23,246 bases of DNA from a virus. The stretch spans positions 1 to 23,246 of IMG/VR virus record IMGVR_UViG_3300008266_002194; one strand, 5' to 3'. The notes under the pieces are model-generated. The model was given only the letters and a program-made list of their open reading frames with translations. It made no database searches and was not told where the DNA came from. The translations under genes were made by a program, and so were the position numbers. This document shows, one piece after another, positions 19,103-23,246 of this stretch (positions are counted from its first letter, which is position 1; each line of letters starts with the position of its first letter).

Positions 19103-19185
19103 TTATCGGCTTTATCTTCGGCTTTACGATGGGAGTTGCAGTGTGTTGCGTCGTGGCGTGGCGCTGGATGTCAGAGGATCCCTAA
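19099..19185 (+). CDS. Very small single-helix membrane protein
   Basis: A GTG at 19099 overlaps the previous stop (GTGA) and opens a 28-residue frame, MIIGFIFGFTMGVAVCCVVA followed by WRWMSEDP. It is one hydrophobic helix with an aromatic-acidic tail. It ends at TAA whose last A is the first base of the next ATG (TAATG), so translation is probably coupled on both sides. Confidence 0.5.
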   Translation: MIIGFIFGFTMGVAVCCVVAWRWMSEDP

Positions 19186-19655
19186 TGAACATTCACAGCT
19201 GTAGCTACTACTGCGACAAGCCTGCCTGCATCAAGCGGCAAAGGGACGAGCTGAGGGATAAACTGTTTGAAGAGTACGAGAGAAAGGAAAGGGTAGAGAT
19301 GGGAGCGTTAGATAAGATCTACGCAGAAGCTAGGGAGTATGCGGAGGGTGAGCGCAGAGTAGCTCAAGAGGGCGTCATGCAGTTGGATATTCAAGCTCTT
19401 CGCAGGGAGTACATCGATCTGATGGCGATGGTGGCTTACTACACCCGTATCGAACAGGCGATGTCGGCCACTCCGCGCCTACACTTCGACGCTTTGAAGA
19501 AGGCAATGAAGGACATCAAAGCCGATGAGATGCTGAATCAGGCAGATGTCGCGGCTGAAGATGGGATGCCGATTGCAGGGACCGCCCGTGTTCCGGCTAA
19601 GCCCCTGCTCGAGATCCTCTCACGACTGAAGGCAATGCTTAGCGATCGTCAATGA
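19185..19655 (+). CDS. Helical protein with N-terminal Cys motif
   Basis: This encodes 156 residues from ATG 19185. An in-frame frame to 19143 overlaps the small membrane gene. HSCSYYCDKPACIKRQRDEL (4-23) contains three Cys plus His that could bind zinc. The rest is a long charged helical region (EYERKERVEMGALDKIYAEA and more) and a C-terminal segment ending LSRLKAMLSDRQ. Function unknown. Its 3' end overlaps the convergent giant gene by 17 bases, so the two transcripts are antisense at their ends. Confidence 0.6.
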   Translation: MNIHSCSYYCDKPACIKRQRDELRDKLFEEYERKERVEMGALDKIYAEAREYAEGERRVAQEGVMQLDIQALRREYIDLMAMVAYYTRIEQAMSATPRLHFDALKKAMKDIKADEMLNQADVAAEDGMPIAGTARVPAKPLLEILSRLKAMLSDRQ

Positions 19656-22600
19656 CCGCATCTCGGAAACCGCGACGCAGGGCTTGAGTCACAGCCCGGT
19701 TGCGGTACTCCTCCTTCATCTTGTCGTACTTGTTGCGCATCTCGATGATCTCTTCTTCGGAGTAGCGCGGATTGTCGGAGTTGGCCTCGATGATCCGGCT
19801 CATCCCCTTCATCTGCTGCTCCATCCCATCGAACATAGCCTTCAGACCACCAAGACCCGGGTGATCTTTGAGGATCTCCTGCTTGCGCTCCGTGCTGGTT
19901 CGGCCTGACATGTACTCCTTGTACAGCGTATCAACATCTTCCTTCACGCGACGGTAAGCACCGCTGTCAAAGGTGGCGTCATCCACCTTAGCCTTGAACC
20001 TGCCCAGCACAGGGAGGTCTTGATCCTTAGTGTCTCGGCCAGCTGCAGCGTTTAGAGCCTTACCCGTTCCCTGATACATGGAAGAGATCAGACCCGGCAG
20101 GTAGCTGTTGATCAGGTAATCCACGGTTGCGGGATTGACATCGATCAACGACTCGTTGTACCTCGGATTCTTCCCGCCAGAGGTAGCCTCAGCCAAGAAG
20201 TGCATCAGGCTCTTCGAGATCGGGTTCACACTATCGAAGTGCTTGTAGGCGTCCGACTCCTCGATGGCTGAGAAGTTGCTATCACCCTTGGCAATCGGAG
20301 CGCCAAAGCGGTTCTCGTTCAGGCCCAGCTCGAGCAACGGAACCAGAGGGCTAGGCAGCAGGGTCTTACCAGCTTGACCCAAGAAGGTCTTCGATTCCAC
20401 ACCGGAACCAATCGGCGCAAACGAATCGAATGCAGCCTTGACAACCTTGCCAGCTGAACTCTCTGCGCTGCGGTATCCCATAGCCGTGTCGTAGGCGTAT
20501 TGCCCCAATGTGGAGAACACGTTCCAGCCATAGGCCACAGGGATAGAACCGAAGTAGGTGTCAGGCAGGAAAGTGACCGAGGTTGCTCGCTTGTAGTCAG
20601 GCACCTTGTCGATGGCGCGTAGACCGTCCTTGCGTTCTTCCTCGTCGTCATCTCCGAAGGCGTCGGCAATCATGCTGCTGATCATCCCCATCGTGATCCA
20701 GCCAGCAGACACGGCGGCGAAGCGCTTGTAGTTGCCTTCCTTGGCATCCTTGAACATACGCATCGTGCCTTGAATTGCCGGGTTGGCAAACACATACAGG
20801 GCTCGCAGCGGCTTGTAGGCGCCCTTCATGTTGAAGTTGACCGTCAGCTCCTTGGCGTAGCGAGCAGCCTCTTCCCTCGAGCGGCCAGCTTCACGCAGCA
20901 CCTTGTATGCAGCTAGACGCGGGGCGATTTCAGCCGGTGTGCCAAGTAGATCCATGAGGTCAGCAATCGCCTCGAACTTGCCTGTCGTCCAGACACCCGC
21001 ATCCTTGACGCCTCGGATCTTGCCGATCGTCATCGGGTTCAGGTGACGGTTCAGCTTGTCGATCGTCTGCTCCAGACCGTTCCTATCAATGAAGTAGGTG
21101 GCAGCACCGTCCTCGAAGAACTCGTTGATCCACTTCTTCTCTGCATCCGACAGCGGGTTCTTCTGAGCAGCGGCTTTCATGCGGTTGCCCCACCATCCCT
21201 GCTTCGCGTCAGCTTGCTCCGCCACTAGATGACGGAAGGCAATACGGTGGGTACGCTTCCACTCCATGAACATCTTGCCAGCCAGCTCAGCACCAACATC
21301 AGGGTCAGCCGCAGCGTTGGCGAAGGCAGTCTGAATGTCTCGGATCATGTTGACCGGTACCCAAGCCGGGTTCATCGTCGTGACCATCTGGCTGAACAGT
21401 CGGTTCCAGACAGCCACCGCTTCGATGAACGGACCGTTCTGAGTGACATTCATGCCAGTGATGGCATCGAAGAAGTCCATAGATTTTCCATTGAACTCCA
21501 TCGTGATCGGCTTGCCGTTGACCTTGACCACCACCTGACGATCCTTGTCGCCCGGGGCTTCCACAGTCGTGACGTACCCATCAGGGCTGAGTCTTGCCGA
21601 CATCACAACCTGCTCGTTGACGTTGCGAACTGCACGAGCTGCTTCGTCAGGAGAGATGTCGCGGCGAGCTTCAGCTTCGTTGATACGACGAACCAGATCA
21701 GCCATAGCTTCATCGCTGTCCAGTGTGCCGTCTTTCATCTGACGCTGGAGACCAACAAGGTATTCGCGGCCCGAGTCATTGGTCGGAGCATCGCCAATCG
21801 CAGACAGGACTTTCTTGTCGAAGCTCAGGCGATCGATGTTGATCTGCTTGCGACGATTGACGTTCTCAACCTTGACGTAGCTCTGGTCGGGGTTCTGTTC
21901 GAACATCTGGAGAATCGCCTGCAGCGGACGGTTCTTCTGACCACGGATGATCGTAGACAGGTACGAGTTCATCGTGTTCTGCAGTACGTCCACGGCGACC
22001 GTGCCACGACCAGTAGCACGAATGATGTCGGAGCCACGCACATTGAAAGAGCGTCCACCCAACTGGCTCATGTCGTACTTGTCGAGATCCAACTCCTGAT
22101 TGCCGGAGAGGTTCACGTAGTGCTTGTAGCGGGAGAGGGACTCGTACTGGTACTTGTTGATCAGGCCGGTGTCGAGCATGTAGTTAAGCTTTGCTTTACT
22201 CATCTCATCCATCAACTTGCCGATCTCATCCAGCTCGGAGCGGAAGTCTGCCCACTTGCCGTCGTTGTCACCGCTCAGGATCTTCTGTGCTTCTTTGGTA
22301 TCCAGACCGGAGCCACGCGAGTTCTTCGGATTGATCGCCTTGATGACACGGTTACGCTCCTCGGCGTGACGCGCCATCAGGTACAGGTCGATGTCTTCCA
22401 GCGTTGCGCCCTTCTTGCCAGCCGCTTCCATCAAGCGGGTGATCGGTCTGGCATAGGCTTTCTCGTAGTTGTCGATGAACCACTTGGTGCGGGACTCGTA
22501 CTTGATCAGGTCGTCAATGACAGAATTCTTGATGCCCTTGCCCTCGAGGAACTTTGCCACCTCGAAGATCGGCAGGAACATGTTCTGACCTTGGATCAGC

Positions 22601-23246
22601 ATGTTGCGCTTGAAGCGAGCCCACCCACTAACGTCGTTGAAGTTCGGGATCTCCGCCACGTTCTTCGGATCAACCTCTTGGCGCGTCGAACGATCACGAG
22701 CCATCGTCACCTGACCTACCTTCTTCAGCAGATCGTGTGCGTCCACCAGCTCTTCAACGGTGTGAACCGTGTAGTCGCCTGAGGCTAGAGATTCAGCGCC
22801 CTTGTTCAGGGTGAAGACGGTCCAGTATCCATTGACAGGGTTGATGCGGGTGTAGCCGGTGACTTTACCGTCACGAATAGCGTAGCCCTCAACAGGCATC
22901 TTCTTCGAGCGGTTGTACATCACATCGGAAGGGGCGCCATCGAGCGGGGAGATGCCCTGCTTGGACATTGCCACCTTGCGAGCTTGCGACAGAACGAATG
23001 CCAGCTCGGAGGATCCAGTCGAATCCAGCCAGCTTGCCACGTTGTTCATGCCGTGCTTCTTCAGCCACCGCACCAGACGGCCCATCAACTCACGGAATGC
23101 ACTTGCATTACCTTCGGTTGCCTGATCAGCAATGGCTTCCTCGATGGACTCGAGCTTGCTCATCGGCATGCCGTTCTCTTTAGCTTCTGCGGCCAGACGA
23201 TCAGCAGCCTCACGAACCTTCTGGTTGAGCTTGTACTGGTTGTTCA
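19639..23246 (-). CDS. Giant LPD38-type phage protein (partial, C-terminal part)
   Basis: The frame is open from the right edge (no stop in the 25 codons before the first ATG at 23169), so at least 1201 residues belong to a longer protein. It is leftward and ends at TAA 19639-19641. The region encoding FNMKGAYKPLRALYVFANPA, then GTMRMFKDAKEG, AVSAGWITMGMISSMIADAF and the acidic run GDDDEEER resembles the LPD38 domain of large polyvalent phage proteins, which are thought to be packaged and injected with DNA. The C-terminal 120 residues are charged helices. There is no signal peptide. The N-terminal domains, which define any enzymatic activity, lie outside the window. Confidence 0.75.
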   Translation of the reverse strand, partial: NNQYKLNQKVREAADRLAAEAKENGMPMSKLESIEEAIADQATEGNASAFRELMGRLVRWLKKHGMNNVASWLDSTGSSELAFVLSQARKVAMSKQGISPLDGAPSDVMYNRSKKMPVEGYAIRDGKVTGYTRINPVNGYWTVFTLNKGAESLASGDYTVHTVEELVDAHDLLKKVGQVTMARDRSTRQEVDPKNVAEIPNFNDVSGWARFKRNMLIQGQNMFLPIFEVAKFLEGKGIKNSVIDDLIKYESRTKWFIDNYEKAYARPITRLMEAAGKKGATLEDIDLYLMARHAEERNRVIKAINPKNSRGSGLDTKEAQKILSGDNDGKWADFRSELDEIGKLMDEMSKAKLNYMLDTGLINKYQYESLSRYKHYVNLSGNQELDLDKYDMSQLGGRSFNVRGSDIIRATGRGTVAVDVLQNTMNSYLSTIIRGQKNRPLQAILQMFEQNPDQSYVKVENVNRRKQINIDRLSFDKKVLSAIGDAPTNDSGREYLVGLQRQMKDGTLDSDEAMADLVRRINEAEARRDISPDEAARAVRNVNEQVVMSARLSPDGYVTTVEAPGDKDRQVVVKVNGKPITMEFNGKSMDFFDAITGMNVTQNGPFIEAVAVWNRLFSQMVTTMNPAWVPVNMIRDIQTAFANAAADPDVGAELAGKMFMEWKRTHRIAFRHLVAEQADAKQGWWGNRMKAAAQKNPLSDAEKKWINEFFEDGAATYFIDRNGLEQTIDKLNRHLNPMTIGKIRGVKDAGVWTTGKFEAIADLMDLLGTPAEIAPRLAAYKVLREAGRSREEAARYAKELTVNFNMKGAYKPLRALYVFANPAIQGTMRMFKDAKEGNYKRFAAVSAGWITMGMISSMIADAFGDDDEEERKDGLRAIDKVPDYKRATSVTFLPDTYFGSIPVAYGWNVFSTLGQYAYDTAMGYRSAESSAGKVVKAAFDSFAPIGSGVESKTFLGQAGKTLLPSPLVPLLELGLNENRFGAPIAKGDSNFSAIEESDAYKHFDSVNPISKSLMHFLAEATSGGKNPRYNESLIDVNPATVDYLINSYLPGLISSMYQGTGKALNAAAGRDTKDQDLPVLGRFKAKVDDATFDSGAYRRVKEDVDTLYKEYMSGRTSTERKQEILKDHPGLGGLKAMFDGMEQQMKGMSRIIEANSDNPRYSEEEIIEMRNKYDKMKEEYRNRAVTQALRRGFRDAVIDDR

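Noticed and set aside
21229-22782. 517-residue plus-strand ORF
   Set aside because: It is antisense to the giant LPD38-type gene, rich in Val/His/Leu/Arg as expected of a shadow frame, lacks a ribosome binding site and matches no family pattern.

Overview
The window reads as part of a temperate tailed-phage genome (free phage or prophage), probably infecting a proteobacterium. The evidence is tightly packed genes with 4-base ATGA/GTGA overlaps, a repressor between divergent sigma-70 promoters, a tyrosine integrase, a Twinkle/T7-type primase-helicase, an ERF annealing protein, a YbcO-like nuclease, DUF3310 and MazG-like proteins, and the C-terminal part of a giant LPD38-type virion protein. 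Host assignment is inference. No chromosomal housekeeping gene is visible on either side.

Layout. (1) 1-6657, rightward: about 16 mostly small accessory genes. They include tiny membrane proteins, a low-molecular-weight phosphatase-like protein, a DUF6876-like protein, a zinc-ribbon protein, and a long pair encoding an amidoligase-like enzyme (3507-4937) and a class II glutamine amidotransferase (4973-6022). (2) 6658-6749: two strong hairpins between convergent operons. (3) 11258-6750, leftward: primase-helicase, YbcO-like nuclease, HslV-like Ntn peptidase, coiled-coil protein, PD-(D/E)XK nuclease, zinc ribbon and an HTH protein. The operon starts from a near-consensus promoter (11559-11588) with a leader of about 300 nt that holds a 20-codon ORF. 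(4) 11559-12421: the lysogeny switch and repressor. (5) 12422-16851, rightward: ERF, a possible Acb2-like anti-CBASS protein, a DUF736-like protein, a 590-base non-coding block, an N4 gp49/Sf6 gp66-like protein, a broken RecB/Cas4-like exonuclease, an excisionase-like HTH protein, an NrdR-type zinc ribbon and small proteins. (6) 16861-18264: integrase, a complete tRNA-Thr(CGU) on the opposite strand, and an attP-like region with five AGCACAG repeats around a tRNA-3'-end-like core. (7) 18265-19655: DUF3310, MazG, two small membrane proteins and a coiled-coil protein. (8) 19639-23246, leftward: giant LPD38-type protein, open at the right edge.

The most unusual object is the non-coding block at 13549-14141. 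It contains two copies of a domain with exact 17-nt and 20-nt ends that pair with each other. The inserts differ in length (48 and 105 nt), and compensatory base changes occur in the helix. Around these lie an H-type pseudoknot, a second long-range pseudoknot and many hairpins. It looks like a large ornate phage RNA, comparable in size to ROOL or GOLLD RNAs, but I cannot assign it to a known family.

Working together: the leftward operon supplies replication and nucleases, and the central operon supplies recombination. Its exonuclease partner has lost its middle. Integrase, the Xis-like protein and the att region handle lysogeny. The left arm appears to carry host-modifying functions.
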